Shown here: in pieces, positions 9,587 through 20,092 of the stretch
How positions within the stretch are numbered: position 1 is the first letter of the stretch
Layout of the letters: each line of letters begins with the position of its first letter
NCBI GenBank assembly: GCA_024743435.1
Contig: JANSWO010000012.1
Coordinates: forward strand, 85,727 to 149,726
DNA length: 64,000 nt
Direction: 5' to 3'
Source: Pseudomonadaceae bacterium
GTDB taxonomy: Bacteria; Pseudomonadota; Gammaproteobacteria; Pseudomonadales; Azotimanducaceae
Translations under genes and position numbers: made by a program
Notes under the pieces: generated by a model
What the model was told of the DNA's origin: nothing
Seen by the model: the letters and a program-made list of their open reading frames with translations, nothing else
The model's database searches: none

Positions 9587-11056
9587 ATGCTCCGCATCGC
9601 GCACGACGCGCTCACTTTCGACGATGTTCTCCTGTTGCCCGGCTATTCCGAGGTGCTGCCGTCCGAAGTGTGCACCCGCACCAGAGTCACCCGGGACATC
9701 GAGCTAAACGTACCGTTAATGTCCGCCGCCATGGATACGGTGACCGAGGCGCGTATGGCCATTGGCATTGCCCAGGAAGGCGGCATCGGCATCGTGCACA
9801 AGAATATGGATATCCAGGCTCAAGCCCGGGAAGTCCTCGCAGTGAAGAAATTCGAGTCCGGCATCGTCCGAGATCCGATCACGATATCGCCGGAGGCTCA
9901 ACTCGCCGAACTCAGAGAAATCACGCGGCAGAGTAATATCTCCGGCTTGCCGGTGGTTGTTGGTGATGCACTGGTTGGCATCGTAACGAGCCGTGACGTT
10001 CGTTTTGATTCGAGAGCGGATGCAACCGTCCGCGATGTCATGACGCCCAAGGACAAGCTCGTCACCGCTGATGAGAACGCATCGGTTGCGGAGATCCGGG
10101 AGATATTTCGTCGGCACCGCATCGAGAAGATTCTGCTTGTGAACGATCGCTTCCAGCTGCGTGGAATGGTTACCGTTAAAGACATCATGAAGGCCGAGGC
10201 TTACCCGAATGCCTGTAAGGATGCGCGCGGCCAATTGCGTGTGGGTGCCAGCGTTGGCACAAGTGCTGATACCGACGAGCGTGTTGCTGCGCTCGTCGAG
10301 GCTGGCGTCGATGTCGTGATTGTCGACACGGCTCATGGTCACTCTCAAAAGGTGCTCGATCGCATCAGCTGGATAAAGCAGCGATTTCCTGATCTGTCGG
10401 TCATTGGTGGCAACGTTGCAACCAAGGACGGTGCCCAGGCTTTGATCGATGCTGGGGTCGACGCGGTCAAGGTTGGCATCGGCCCTGGATCTATCTGCAC
10501 CACGCGAGTGGTCACCGGAATCGGTGTGCCGCAGATCACGGCAGTGGCGGAGGCCGTACAGGCTGCCGAACCAGCAGGTGTGCCCGTGATTGCCGACGGC
10601 GGTATCCGTTTCTCTGGTGATATCGCCAAAGCCATTGCGGCAGGTGCATCGGTTGTCATGCTCGGCTCATTGCTTGCAGGCACCGATGAGGCCCCCGGTG
10701 AGGTTGAGCTTTACCAGGGCAGAACCTACAAGTCCTATCGCGGCATGGGTTCGCTCGGTGCGATGTCCCAGGCAGAAGGCTCAGCAGATCGCTACTTCCA
10801 GCAACTCGAAGGTGATGGCCGTAAGCTCGTCCCCGAAGGCATCGAAGGGCGCGTGCCTTACCGCGGCCCGATTGGTCCGATCCTGCATCAGCTTGTCGGC
10901 GGCGTTAAAGCGGCGATGGGCTACACCGGTAGCAGCAATATGGCTGAAATGCGTAGCAAGCCGCAGTTCGTCAAAATCTCTTCCGCTTCGCTGGCTGAGA
11001 GCCATGTTCATGACGTTGCGATCACCAAGGAAGCGCCGAACTATCCGTTGAGCTGA
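9587..11056 (+). CDS. guaB: Inosine-5'-monophosphate dehydrogenase
   Basis: Converts IMP to XMP with NAD+, the committed step of GMP synthesis; 489 residues. ATG 9587 gives the standard N-terminus [20 protein letters not shown]; an upstream in-frame start runs through the promoter and is rejected. Two CBS domains sit at about residues 90-205. The catalytic loop [11 protein letters not shown] contains Cys304, and the flap region follows with [10 protein letters not shown]. guaA is next on the same strand after 107 nt, so the two may form a guaBA operon as in E. coli. Confidence 0.98.
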   Translation: MLRIAHDALTFDDVLLLPGYSEVLPSEVCTRTRVTRDIELNVPLMSAAMDTVTEARMAIGIAQEGGIGIVHKNMDIQAQAREVLAVKKFESGIVRDPITISPEAQLAELREITRQSNISGLPVVVGDALVGIVTSRDVRFDSRADATVRDVMTPKDKLVTADENASVAEIREIFRRHRIEKILLVNDRFQLRGMVTVKDIMKAEAYPNACKDARGQLRVGASVGTSADTDERVAALVEAGVDVVIVDTAHGHSQKVLDRISWIKQRFPDLSVIGGNVATKDGAQALIDAGVDAVKVGIGPGSICTTRVVTGIGVPQITAVAEAVQAAEPAGVPVIADGGIRFSGDIAKAIAAGASVVMLGSLLAGTDEAPGEVELYQGRTYKSYRGMGSLGAMSQAEGSADRYFQQLEGDGRKLVPEGIEGRVPYRGPIGPILHQLVGGVKAAMGYTGSSNMAEMRSKPQFVKISSASLAESHVHDVAITKEAPNYPLS

Positions 11057-11163
11057 TGCCGGCGGTCTCTGCAAGTTGCATTCGTTTTGAACCCGTACGG
11101 CACTCGCTATGACCAGAGCGCCGTTTTTCGTTACGCCACTATTTGTTACAGAAGGCTGCCGCC

Positions 11164-12720
11164 GTGAACGATATCCATAGCCAACGCCTGCTGGTGGTTG
11201 ATTTTGGCTCCCAGTACACACAGCTGATTGCCCGGCGCGTACGTGAAGTCGGCGTCTATTGTGAAATCCACCCGTTTGATCTCGACGACGAGTTCATTCG
11301 TGAATTCAAACCCAAAGGCGTGATTCTTTCCGGGGGACCGGAGTCGGTGACGGCTGAAGAGGCGCCAGCGATTAATCCGTTGCTGCTCGAGCTGGGCGTG
11401 CCGGTGCTTGGGATCTGTTACGGCATGCATGCGATGGCGCAGTACTTCGGTGGCACTGTTGGGGTCTCTGATCAGCGAGAGTTCGGGCACGCCATGATCG
11501 AGCGGGTAGGGGATAGCGATCTGCTGGGCGGGCTGCCCCAGGCGTGTGATGTGTGGATGAGCCATGGTGACAAAGTCACCGAGCTGCCTGACGGTTTCAG
11601 TCTCACTGCGGAAACATCGAGTGCTCCCATCGCCGCAATGGAGAACGCGGAGCGGCAGCTATTCGCCGTGCAGTTTCATCCGGAGGTTACGCATACGGTT
11701 AATGGCAAAGCGCTATATGAGCGCTTCGCGCTCGACTTGTGTGGCTGCGAGGCCCTCTGGACGCCGGCGAACATCATCGAAGATGCGATTGCCAACGTGC
11801 GCGAGCAGGTGGGTGATGGTCAGGTGCTGCTCGGGTTGTCCGGCGGTGTTGACTCATCGGTGGTGGCGGCGCTGCTGACCCGGGCTATCGGCGATCAGCT
11901 GACCTGTGTCTTTGTCGATAACGGTCTGCTGCGCAAAGGCGAAGTGGACGAGGTTGTCGCGGCGTTCTCACCGGACAACTCGCTGAAGTTGAATCTGGTT
12001 GTGGCGGATGCGCAAGAAGAGTTCATGTCTGCGCTTGCCGACGAGCAGGAACCAGAAGCCAAACGCAAGATCATCGGTAGCCGCTTCATCGACGTTTTTG
12101 AGCGCGAGGCGGCGAAGCTGGGAAGTGTGGACTGGCTCGCCCAGGGCACGATCTACCCGGATGTCATCGAATCTGCCGCGAGCAAAACCGGCAAAGCACA
12201 CGTCATCAAAAGTCATCACAATGTGGGTGGCCTTCCGGAACGCATGCGCATGGGGCTTGTCGAGCCTCTACGCGAGTTGTTCAAAGACGAAGTGCGTGCG
12301 GTCGGCTTAGAACTCGGGTTGCCCTATAACCTTGTCTACCGGCATCCGTTTCCTGGCCCGGGGCTGGGCGTTCGAATCCTCGGGGGTATCACCGAAGAGA
12401 AGGCCCGCGTACTTCGCGAGGCGGATGCGATTTTCATGCAGGAGCTGCACAACGCCGACTATTACCACAAGCTCAGCCAGGCGTTCGCCGTGCATCTGGG
12501 CATCGATTCGGTTGGTGTAGTGGGCGATGCTCGACGCTATGCATCGGTTGTTGCGATTCGAGCGGTTGAGACCATCGACTTCATGACTGCGCGCTGGGCG
12601 CACCTGCCGTATGACCTGCTTGGTCGGGTGTCAAACAGAATCATCAATGAAATCCCTGAGATTTCGCGAGTGGTTTACGACATCTCTGGCAAGCCTCCCG
12701 CAACGATTGAGTGGGAGTGA
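11164..12720 (+). CDS. guaA: GMP synthase (glutamine-hydrolysing)
   Basis: Aminates XMP to GMP using glutamine and ATP; 518 residues. The class I glutaminase domain has the nucleophile in GICYGMHAM (Cys85) and FHPEVTHT. The ATP-pyrophosphatase domain shows the P-loop [14 protein letters not shown]. The C-terminal dimerisation domain ends with the canonical PPATIEWE. I chose GTG 11164, with AGAAGG about 9 nt upstream, over the TTG 21 nt earlier. Completes the guaB-guaA pair. Confidence 0.98.
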   Translation: MNDIHSQRLLVVDFGSQYTQLIARRVREVGVYCEIHPFDLDDEFIREFKPKGVILSGGPESVTAEEAPAINPLLLELGVPVLGICYGMHAMAQYFGGTVGVSDQREFGHAMIERVGDSDLLGGLPQACDVWMSHGDKVTELPDGFSLTAETSSAPIAAMENAERQLFAVQFHPEVTHTVNGKALYERFALDLCGCEALWTPANIIEDAIANVREQVGDGQVLLGLSGGVDSSVVAALLTRAIGDQLTCVFVDNGLLRKGEVDEVVAAFSPDNSLKLNLVVADAQEEFMSALADEQEPEAKRKIIGSRFIDVFEREAAKLGSVDWLAQGTIYPDVIESAASKTGKAHVIKSHHNVGGLPERMRMGLVEPLRELFKDEVRAVGLELGLPYNLVYRHPFPGPGLGVRILGGITEEKARVLREADAIFMQELHNADYYHKLSQAFAVHLGIDSVGVVGDARRYASVVAIRAVETIDFMTARWAHLPYDLLGRVSNRIINEIPEISRVVYDISGKPPATIEWE

Positions 12721-12806
12721 GCATCTCACTTAGGCTTGTCCAAGGCCTGTGAATCGGTCAACGATGTAGGCGAGCCCTTCCAAATTTCCCGGTCAAAGGA
12801 TTGCTT

Positions 12807-15032
12807 GTGAAATCTCTCTGGCGACGCATCAAAAGGCTGTTTGAGCGAATTAAGCCAACGCCGCCCACGCAGCAGGGCATGGGTATTGCCCTACAGGTGA
12901 CGGGTTTGTTCCTGCTCGCCATCCTTCTGCTGATCTTTCTTTCCGGCTCCTTGGCGTTGGGCAGCGTGCTGGGGTCGATATTCATCGTCTCGGGATTTAT
13001 TGGCTTTGCTTTTCTCGGGCGGTTGTCGTTTCAGCTTACGCAACGACTGCACCCCGGCGTTCGCTGGGGTCTGTTGCTTTTTGGCATGGGCGCATTGCCG
13101 TATCTCGGTGGTTTTGGTTCGCCAGGTTCGTGGTTGATCGGTGCCTGTCTGTTGCTATCCATCATGATGATTGGTGGTGGCCTTGCAAGTCAGGCGAAGT
13201 GGGGTTGGCGCTGGCACAACGCCGCTTTTACGTTGTTCGGTTCGATCGGCGCGATTGGGATCGCAGTAGCCTTTGTGGTATCTGGCTGGCACGTGGACGA
13301 GGCGATCGAGTGGTCGCCGATGACAAGTAGCCAACTGGATATTGCGAATCCAGCGGAGCTCGGCTCGTATGCGGTGGAGCGGTATACCTACGGCTCGGGA
13401 AGCGATCCCCATCGCCCAGAGTTCGGCGAAGCGGTTAGCTTTGTGGCTGATTCCGTCGATGCTGAGAAGCTCCTCGACGGCTGGAGTTCTGGTGCGGGGT
13501 GGTCCAGATCACGCTATTGGGGCTTTGGCCCCGAAGCTTTACCGTTGCAGGGCAGAGCCTTTGTTCCGGCCGGTGACGGACCATTCCCGGTCGTGCTCAT
13601 CGTGCACGGAAATCACCTGATGGAAGACTATTCGGACGCTGGCTATGCCTATCTGGGCGAGCACTTTGCATCTCGTGGCTTTGTCACCGTGTCGGTTGAT
13701 CAGAACTACCTCAACTCATCGCTCGCTGACTCGCTCAGCTTTTTCGATGGCGGGCTGGAGAAAGAAAACGATGCTCGAGGGTGGTTGTTGCTCAAGCACC
13801 TGCAACAGCTGTCCCGGTGGAACGAAGAAGATGGCCATCCGTGGTCCGGTAAGTTAGATCTGGAGCGCGTGGTTCTTATCGGCCATAGCCGCGGCGGGGA
13901 AGCGGTGTCAGAGGCGGCGGTATTCAACCGACTAAGCGCTTATCCGGATGATGCAACGCTCAAGTTTGATTTCGACTTTGGCATTCAGGGCATTGTCGCG
14001 ATTGCGCCGGTTGATCACCAATACCATCCACGAGGTCGCCCAACCGTTCCGACCGACGTCAGTTATCTCGTTTTGCATGGAAGCCACGACGGCGATGTGA
14101 ACTCGTTTGCGGGCGCCGCGCTTTACTCCCGATTGCGTTTCGATCGCTGTGGTACCTGCTTCAAAGCTGGCATCTATCTGATTGGCGCCAACCACGGACA
14201 ATTCAATACGAGCTGGGGCCGACGTGATGCGCCCGCGCCGTTCAGCAATCTGTTCAATTTGTCTCCGATCATGTCCACCGAAGCCCAGCAAGACTTTGCG
14301 GTCGCAACCATTGCGACGTTCTTGCAGGCTACGCTCCGTGACGATGTGCTGAGTCAGGCGGCGCTGGCCTCTCCCGATCGGATGCATCAGGTGCTACCTC
14401 CGGATGCGCGCTACCTCAGCCAGTTTCGGCATGCTACAGACGTGGTTCTCGCGGACTTCGAGGAGGACGCAGACGTCGCGAGCACAACCAATCCAGATGG
14501 TCGAATCGTTGCTGAAAACTTAGCGCTCTGGCGCGAGAGCGAGATTGAAATGAAATGGCGTGGCAGCGACAACGCTGCCGCCGTTATCGGCTGGAATGGT
14601 GAGCTGGAAGAGGCGAGTTTCTCGCTGGTGTTATCGAAACCCAGAGCTCTGCCCGCTAACTCGAGCATCGCATTCGCTCTGGCGATGAGCGATGCAACGC
14701 CTGGTGAGGTTGATGATTACGAAACGCCGGAGCAGATCGACTTCTCGGTTGTGCTCACTGACACCGCCGGTAGGCAAGGCCGTCTCCCGCTGTCGCTCCG
14801 GCGCCCGTTGTTGCCGAAGGTGAAACCAATCGTTTACAAGCTCGACCTGCTCGACGAAGACCCGCCGACTGAGGTTGTGTTTCAGCGCTACCGGTTCGAC
14901 GTTGCAGAATGGTGGGAGGAAGAGCCACAACTGGACTTAACCTCGATTGCGCAGCTCTCTCTGGTATTCGATCGCACCGAGGCGGGAGTGCTCATCGTTG
15001 ACGATATCGTCCTCTCAAAAGAGGGATTCTAG
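12807..15032 (+). CDS. Membrane-anchored alpha/beta hydrolase
   Basis: Protein of about 741 residues with four to five predicted transmembrane helices in the first 170 residues, followed by an alpha/beta-hydrolase domain. The nucleophile elbow GHSRGGEA places Ser361 as the catalytic serine, and VVLIVHGNH is the oxyanion strand. The C-terminal 200 residues (from about 550) look like a beta-sandwich. GTG 12807 is preferred because AAAGGA lies 6 nt upstream. The fold resembles chlorophyllase/PET-hydrolase-type esterases, but substrate is unknown. It stands alone between guaA and a CadC-like regulator. Confidence 0.75.
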   Translation: MKSLWRRIKRLFERIKPTPPTQQGMGIALQVTGLFLLAILLLIFLSGSLALGSVLGSIFIVSGFIGFAFLGRLSFQLTQRLHPGVRWGLLLFGMGALPYLGGFGSPGSWLIGACLLLSIMMIGGGLASQAKWGWRWHNAAFTLFGSIGAIGIAVAFVVSGWHVDEAIEWSPMTSSQLDIANPAELGSYAVERYTYGSGSDPHRPEFGEAVSFVADSVDAEKLLDGWSSGAGWSRSRYWGFGPEALPLQGRAFVPAGDGPFPVVLIVHGNHLMEDYSDAGYAYLGEHFASRGFVTVSVDQNYLNSSLADSLSFFDGGLEKENDARGWLLLKHLQQLSRWNEEDGHPWSGKLDLERVVLIGHSRGGEAVSEAAVFNRLSAYPDDATLKFDFDFGIQGIVAIAPVDHQYHPRGRPTVPTDVSYLVLHGSHDGDVNSFAGAALYSRLRFDRCGTCFKAGIYLIGANHGQFNTSWGRRDAPAPFSNLFNLSPIMSTEAQQDFAVATIATFLQATLRDDVLSQAALASPDRMHQVLPPDARYLSQFRHATDVVLADFEEDADVASTTNPDGRIVAENLALWRESEIEMKWRGSDNAAAVIGWNGELEEASFSLVLSKPRALPANSSIAFALAMSDATPGEVDDYETPEQIDFSVVLTDTAGRQGRLPLSLRRPLLPKVKPIVYKLDLLDEDPPTEVVFQRYRFDVAEWWEEEPQLDLTSIAQLSLVFDRTEAGVLIVDDIVLSKEGF

Positions 15033-15077
15033 GACGCGCTGTTATCATTGCGTCTGCTCACGCCGGTTTGATTGCTC

Positions 15078-17042
15078 ATGGCGCTAAGAGACGATTTCAT
15101 CATTGGTGACTGGCAGGTCTTCCCCCGGGAAGGGAAGATTGCCAGCACCCTGGACGGCAGTACCCAGCGCGTTCGTCTCAAGGCGATGGACGTGCTGTGC
15201 GAGCTTGCCGATCGCCAGGGTCAATTGGTTGAACGGGACGACTTGCTTGCATCCGTTTGGGGTCGGCAGGCGGTCTCAGATGAACCGCTGACCAGCACTA
15301 TCGGTGAGCTGAGGCGGCTCCTCCGTGAGCCGCAAGGACAACAGCGTCGATATATCGAAACACTCCCCAAGCGTGGCTACCGTTTAGTCGCCACAGTCTC
15401 TGCCGTTCCGCCAGTGCCCGTGGAGCCGGAAACCGTGACCAGGTCGGCCGCGGTAAACGATGCGCGAGCTGCGGAAGCAGTTGAGTCTGTTGAACGGTTG
15501 ACGAGAAACTCAGCAGGCGCGGTCCGCCGGGCTCCGAGGGTTCGGTTAGATTGGACCGCGCTCGTCGCGTTGGCTCTGGTTGTCGCCTTAGCCGCTTTCG
15601 CGGTGCACCGATTCTCCGGGGATATTGGACCGCTGCCGGTGCCCAGTAACTCGATTGCGGTGTTGCCGTTTGATCAATTTGGCCAGGACACGAGCGAGGC
15701 CAAGCATTCTGAATTTGGTGCAATCACGAATGGCTTTTCAGAGGACCTCATGTCGCTCTTGTCCTCCGTTTCGGGATTGCGAGTCGCAGCTCGTCAATCT
15801 TCACTGGCCGCAGCCAAGACGGGGCAGTCACCCGGTGCGATGGGCGCAACGCTGAAGGTTGCACATTTGTTGACTGGCCAGGTCCGGCAAACCGCTAAGG
15901 GCGTATCAGTTCGCGTCCAACTCATCGCGACCGATACCGGATACCAGCGCTGGGCGGCATCGTTTGAGCGAAGGCCAGACGAAATCTTTGCTGTTCAAGA
16001 TGAGATTGTTGCGGCCGTTCGAGCTGAGTTGGGTTTGCGGGACGGCGCACAGTCTGCGCAGGCAAGACCTACCGATCTGCGAGCGTATTCGCTCTATCAG
16101 CAGGGTCGACATGTGGGGCGTCAACACACCGCTGATAGCTTTCGGCACGCAGCCAGGCTGTTTAATGAAGCACTCGCGATCGACCCGAATTACGCTCCAG
16201 CCTGGAATGATCTTGCTGGCGTCTATCTCAACCAGATCGGATTTGCCCTATTGCCCCGCGAAGAAGGTTTCAGACTCGCCAGTGAAGCCGCGTACAAGGC
16301 GCTCGCAATCGATGAATCGTATGCGGCGGCGCATGGCAGGCTCGGTTGGATCGCACTGCACGCTGGCGGCGATTTACCGGCGGCAGCCCGGCACTACCGA
16401 CGGGCGCTGGCTCTCGAGCCAGGTAACGAGATCATTCGAAGCGGTGCAGCTCCGATCGCGCTGGCGTTGGGGAGGTTGGAGCTGGCGCTCGAGCTCTTTG
16501 AGGGCTCCGCCATCGATGATCCGGTGTCGCCTGCGAGTCATGCAAACCTTGCCAATGCGTATTTGCTGAGCGGCAGGTATGTCGAAGCAGAACAGAGCAT
16601 TCGCAATGCGCTCACGCTGAGCCCATCGTATGCAGGTGCTCAATACCGGTTGGGGCGAGCGCTCCTCGCCCAGGGCAAGCTTGATGACGCATCTGAGGCC
16701 ATGAACGCTGAGCAGATCGATGCGGCGCGCTGGATCGGACAGGCGCTGATCGCGAACGCGCGTGGCGATGAGGCTACTTCGGATGCTCTGTTGGGTGATG
16801 TGCTTGAGGCCCATGGTGACGCTGCCGCAGGCAACCTCGCGCAGGTCTACGCTCACCGTGGAGATATGGATCGTGCATTCCACTGGCTGAACCGGGAACT
16901 CGAGGTAAGTGGCGTCGCTCCATTCGTGGACTTTCGATGGGATCCTGTGTTTGCGCAGATTCGGTCCGATCCACGCTGGCATGCCCTGATGCAGCGCCTT
17001 GAACTTGACCCCATCAGCACGGCTTCCGTCAGATTTCCCTAG
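15078..17042 (+). CDS. CadC-like transmembrane transcriptional regulator with TPR domain
   Basis: About 654 residues. The N-terminus (10-105) is an OmpR/PhoB-type winged helix (LKAMDVLCELADRQGQLVERDDLL, shortened here by description to the recognition region ending in PKRGYRLVA). One transmembrane helix lies at about 155-178. A domain with SIAVLPFDQFG, LTGQVRQT and VQDEIVAAVRAELG resembles the FlgO-like module of such regulators. At least five TPR-like repeats follow. This architecture senses signals on the outer side of the inner membrane and binds DNA directly. The target genes are unknown; the adjacent hydrolase is a candidate. ATG 15078 is 46 nt after the hydrolase stop. Confidence 0.82.
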   Translation: MALRDDFIIGDWQVFPREGKIASTLDGSTQRVRLKAMDVLCELADRQGQLVERDDLLASVWGRQAVSDEPLTSTIGELRRLLREPQGQQRRYIETLPKRGYRLVATVSAVPPVPVEPETVTRSAAVNDARAAEAVESVERLTRNSAGAVRRAPRVRLDWTALVALALVVALAAFAVHRFSGDIGPLPVPSNSIAVLPFDQFGQDTSEAKHSEFGAITNGFSEDLMSLLSSVSGLRVAARQSSLAAAKTGQSPGAMGATLKVAHLLTGQVRQTAKGVSVRVQLIATDTGYQRWAASFERRPDEIFAVQDEIVAAVRAELGLRDGAQSAQARPTDLRAYSLYQQGRHVGRQHTADSFRHAARLFNEALAIDPNYAPAWNDLAGVYLNQIGFALLPREEGFRLASEAAYKALAIDESYAAAHGRLGWIALHAGGDLPAAARHYRRALALEPGNEIIRSGAAPIALALGRLELALELFEGSAIDDPVSPASHANLANAYLLSGRYVEAEQSIRNALTLSPSYAGAQYRLGRALLAQGKLDDASEAMNAEQIDAARWIGQALIANARGDEATSDALLGDVLEAHGDAAAGNLAQVYAHRGDMDRAFHWLNRELEVSGVAPFVDFRWDPVFAQIRSDPRWHALMQRLELDPISTASVRFP

Positions 17043-17208
17043 GCGCTTGCTCCGGGGTATGTCAGCCAAGCGGCTTCGCCAACCGATTTTAGAAAAATAG
17101 AGGAAATATATCGCATAAATATCAGTTAGTTAGTGGCCAGATAACGAAACATGCAGCCTCCGCAGCCGCCATGTCGGATGCTGCTATTTCGGCTTTGAGG
17201 AGCTGGTC

Positions 17209-17994
17209 ATGATTGAATTTCTCGGTATTTTGCCTCTTGTGTTGATTGTCGCGTTTATCGCGCTCGCGCTGCTCTATGAAGCGAGGGCCTTTGACAAGCC
17301 GCGATATTGGAAACTGCGGATGACCCTTGCAACGGTTGCGGCAGTGGTTGGATCAATTGCGATAACGGGTTTGTGGGGGCTTGCTCTGGGTGACTTTCAT
17401 TTGCTCGATGGCAGTAGCCTTGGCACCTGGTTTGGTGCCGTCGCCGGCATCGTGGCTTATGAGTTTGTCCACTATTGGTATCACCGCAGCGTCCACCGAT
17501 TCGACTGGATGTGGCGGGCGGCTCATCAGATGCATCATAGCGCTGAGGTTATGGATGCATTCAGCGCGAACTACCTGCACCCGATCGATCTGGTGATGTT
17601 CACTACCTGGAGTTCTCTAGTCTTTTTCCCAGTGCTTGGCTTGACGATCGAAGCAGGTTTGATCGCGGGCGGCTGGGTTGCATTCAACACGATGTTTCAG
17701 CATGCGAACATCCGAACGCCTCGGTGGCTTGGCTTTATCGTGCAGCGACCGGAAAGCCACGTCGTCCATCATGAACGCGGGAGACATCGCTACAACTACG
17801 CGAACCTGCCACTGTGGGACATGGTGTTCGGAACCTTCCGCAACCCTGCATCCGTCGACGGCAAGCAGGCCGGGTTCTATCTCGGTGCATCCGAGCGGAT
17901 AGTAGACATGTTGTTGTTTCGAGACGTTTCCACCGCGCCTGTCGAGCACGCGGTGGTGGAAGATTGCGCGATCCGTAAGGATCGAGCTGCGTAG
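17209..17994 (+). CDS. Sterol desaturase/fatty acid hydroxylase family protein
   Basis: Integral membrane di-iron oxygenase of 261 residues. It shows the histidine boxes of the family: HYWYHRSVHR, HQMHHS and HVVHHE, which bind two irons. Three or four hydrophobic helices flank them. Members act on sterols, fatty acids or carotenoids, and the substrate here is unknown. GAGGAG lies 6 nt before the ATG. The 166-nt upstream gap is A+T-rich and probably carries its promoter, though I cannot define boxes with confidence. Confidence 0.9.
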   Translation: MIEFLGILPLVLIVAFIALALLYEARAFDKPRYWKLRMTLATVAAVVGSIAITGLWGLALGDFHLLDGSSLGTWFGAVAGIVAYEFVHYWYHRSVHRFDWMWRAAHQMHHSAEVMDAFSANYLHPIDLVMFTTWSSLVFFPVLGLTIEAGLIAGGWVAFNTMFQHANIRTPRWLGFIVQRPESHVVHHERGRHRYNYANLPLWDMVFGTFRNPASVDGKQAGFYLGASERIVDMLLFRDVSTAPVEHAVVEDCAIRKDRAA

Positions 17995-18010
17995 ATCGGC
18001 CCTGCCTAGT

Positions 18011-18029
18011 CGGGCGGCCTAGCCGCCCG
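18011..18029. terminator. Perfect hairpin between convergent genes
   Basis: An 8-bp perfect inverted repeat (CGGGCGGC, 3-nt loop CTA, GCCGCCCG) lies between the sterol-desaturase-like gene and the convergent Rieske gene. The loop is the Rieske stop codon. There is no T-run on either side, so a terminator role is plausible but not shown. Confidence 0.45.
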
Positions 18030-19161
18030 TCATCTTATCCAACCACCATTGGTTCTGTTGCCAGATCGCTTCTTCGAGGGGCGACAGTCGGCCTTGCTTT
18101 GTCGCACCTGCGTTGAGTCCACGCCAGACCAGATCGTTTGCGCTGATATCTTCGTGATGTACTACCGATACCAATTCCCGCAGTGCATTGCGCGCTTCTT
18201 CGAAACCGTCGATCTGGGTGGTTGTGGCGGGAACCAATAAATGGATCTTCAGAGTTAGGTGGTCCACTGCGTCAGGCAACACCTGATACCAGGCGACGGA
18301 GCTACCTTGAACTGCCAACAGGAAGTGGGGATACATCACGCTCGCAAAGAGGTCTCTCTCCTGCCACGGCTCAAGGCCAGGCACGTTAGGCAAGCCGCCT
18401 GGGTCTGTATGTTCCTGATCGGCCGCGGGCATGTGCAGGATGGACCACGGGCCGTCGCTGTCTAGAACCCTCGAGTCGGCGGCATGAAATACTGGTTCGA
18501 AGGTTTTTGAGTGGCTGGCAATGTGGTGATACGCCTCCATGAAATTCTCGACAAGTACCTTCCAGTTCCACGGGCTATCGAACTCGAGAGTGTCGACCAA
18601 CACCATGTCTTCGAGCTGGAACGCGTCGAAATAATCGCTCAAGCCCTTTACCTGCGGTGCAAACGGAGCGGCCTCGTCGTCCAAATTAGCAAGGATGAAC
18701 CCTTGCCAGATTTCGCTACGAATTTGCGGAAGCCGCTCATCGCGCTCTGCGAATTCACACGCGCCCTCCATCAGGGGAGCGCGTTTGAGTTGACCAGTCG
18801 TGTCGTAGCTCCAGGCGTGGTAAGGACAGGTAAATACGTTTCTCCGTCCTGAACCTTCCACAATGTTTGCGGCTCTGTGCAGACAAATCGACGACATCAC
18901 TCGAATCTGATCATCGCTGCCTCGGACTACGACTATGGGTTGGCCGAACAAGTCCATGGTGAGATACGAGCCAGCCATGGGCAGTTGTTCGACGCGCGCG
19001 ACTGGTAGCCAGCCTGTGCGCATCAGTCGCTCGACCTCAGCGTCGTAGATGTTGGAGTCTGTGTAGGCCGCTGGCGGCAGAGTCCAAGCGCGCTCCAGTG
19101 GCTCGCGGGCTCGCTGCAGATCGGCGGCGTCGATGCCAGGCAGAAGCTGAGAGTTGTGCAT
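18019..19161 (-). CDS. Aromatic ring-hydroxylating dioxygenase, alpha subunit (Rieske)
   Basis: Rieske non-heme iron oxygenase of 380 residues. The [2Fe-2S] ligands are in CLHR and CPYHAW. The mononuclear iron site is suggested by ENFMEAYHHIASH in the catalytic half. ATG 19161 is chosen because GGAGGT lies 5 nt upstream; a longer frame exists to 19206. Its first 125 nt overlap the end of the upstream SDR gene in another frame, implying translational coupling. No beta subunit, ferredoxin or reductase is adjacent. Substrate unknown. Confidence 0.9.
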   Translation of the reverse strand: MHNSQLLPGIDAADLQRAREPLERAWTLPPAAYTDSNIYDAEVERLMRTGWLPVARVEQLPMAGSYLTMDLFGQPIVVVRGSDDQIRVMSSICLHRAANIVEGSGRRNVFTCPYHAWSYDTTGQLKRAPLMEGACEFAERDERLPQIRSEIWQGFILANLDDEAAPFAPQVKGLSDYFDAFQLEDMVLVDTLEFDSPWNWKVLVENFMEAYHHIASHSKTFEPVFHAADSRVLDSDGPWSILHMPAADQEHTDPGGLPNVPGLEPWQERDLFASVMYPHFLLAVQGSSVAWYQVLPDAVDHLTLKIHLLVPATTTQIDGFEEARNALRELVSVVHHEDISANDLVWRGLNAGATKQGRLSPLEEAIWQQNQWWLDKMTGG

Positions 19162-20032
19162 GAGTGACCTCCAGGGATTCAGGTTGCAGCCAATCGGACA
19201 GACCAAGCTGTTCCATCACGTAAACACGCCACGCCTCGTCGCTCATGCCGGCGCGGGCCGCGATGATGGTGGGTGCTGCCAGTCCGGGTTGCCAACGAAG
19301 TTTGGCGCTTGCTGTGGTGACGGCTTCGACAATCGCGTCGGCCACGAGTTGCGGGTCTTCTCCATCAGACTCGCCATTGGTTGTCGATTCGATGACGTCG
19401 CAATTGAAATCGTCGTACTCAGTGCCTTGCCGGAAAAACGATGACACATCTGAGTTGTCGCGACTCATGCCGGTATCGAAAAAGGACGGGCGAATGGTGT
19501 TGATGCGAATGCCGAAGCGCGCGGTTTCCATAGCGAGCGCTTCGGCGAGCCCTTCGAGTGCGAATTTGCTGGCACAGTAAATGGACTCGCCGGGCACGCC
19601 TGTGACGCCGGCGACTGAGGTTACGAACACTATCTGTCCGCTTCTTTTGCTGCGCATGCCCGGTAGCACGGCTCGAGTGAGGTCCACCGCACTGAAGAAG
19701 TTGGTTTCCATTGTCTTTCGAATGTGCGCTTCGTGGAGTGTTTCCAGGGCGCCAAAACTGCTCATGCCAACGTTATTGACCAGCACATCAATCGCGCCGG
19801 TTGCAGCTTCCACGGTGTCGACAACACGGCGATTGTGCTGGGGCATCGTCACGTCCTGCTCAAGCAGCCGAATATCAAGATGCCGCTCCTGCGCCCAGCG
19901 GGTGAGGCTCGTTGCCCGCTCGATGTTTCTCAGCGTTGCGAACACTGTGAAGCCACTGGCGGCCAGCGCTTTGGCAGTGAGTTGACCGAAACCCGTTTCG
20001 CGCGAGCAGCCGGTGATAAGGGCGGTGGGCAT
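19037..20032 (-). CDS. Short-chain dehydrogenase/reductase (SDR)
   Basis: NAD(P)-dependent oxidoreductase, 331 residues as read. The cofactor site is TALITGCSRETGFGQ, followed by NNVGMSSFG. The active site contains Ser in VFVTSVAGV and the YxxxK motif in YCASKFALEG. The last about 41 residues are Arg/Ser/Ala-rich, lie within the Rieske coding region, and do not look like SDR sequence; the functional end is probably near residue 290. It is divergent from a TetR gene that may control it. Confidence 0.88.
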   Translation of the reverse strand: MPTALITGCSRETGFGQLTAKALAASGFTVFATLRNIERATSLTRWAQERHLDIRLLEQDVTMPQHNRRVVDTVEAATGAIDVLVNNVGMSSFGALETLHEAHIRKTMETNFFSAVDLTRAVLPGMRSKRSGQIVFVTSVAGVTGVPGESIYCASKFALEGLAEALAMETARFGIRINTIRPSFFDTGMSRDNSDVSSFFRQGTEYDDFNCDVIESTTNGESDGEDPQLVADAIVEAVTTASAKLRWQPGLAAPTIIAARAGMSDEAWRVYVMEQLGLSDWLQPESLEVTHAQLSASAWHRRRRSAASPRATGARLDSAASGLHRLQHLRR

Positions 20033-20092
20033 AGCGTTGAACCTGGCTTATGGCTGGATGTGCGGTGACAACTCTGCCGATGGATTCATCTC

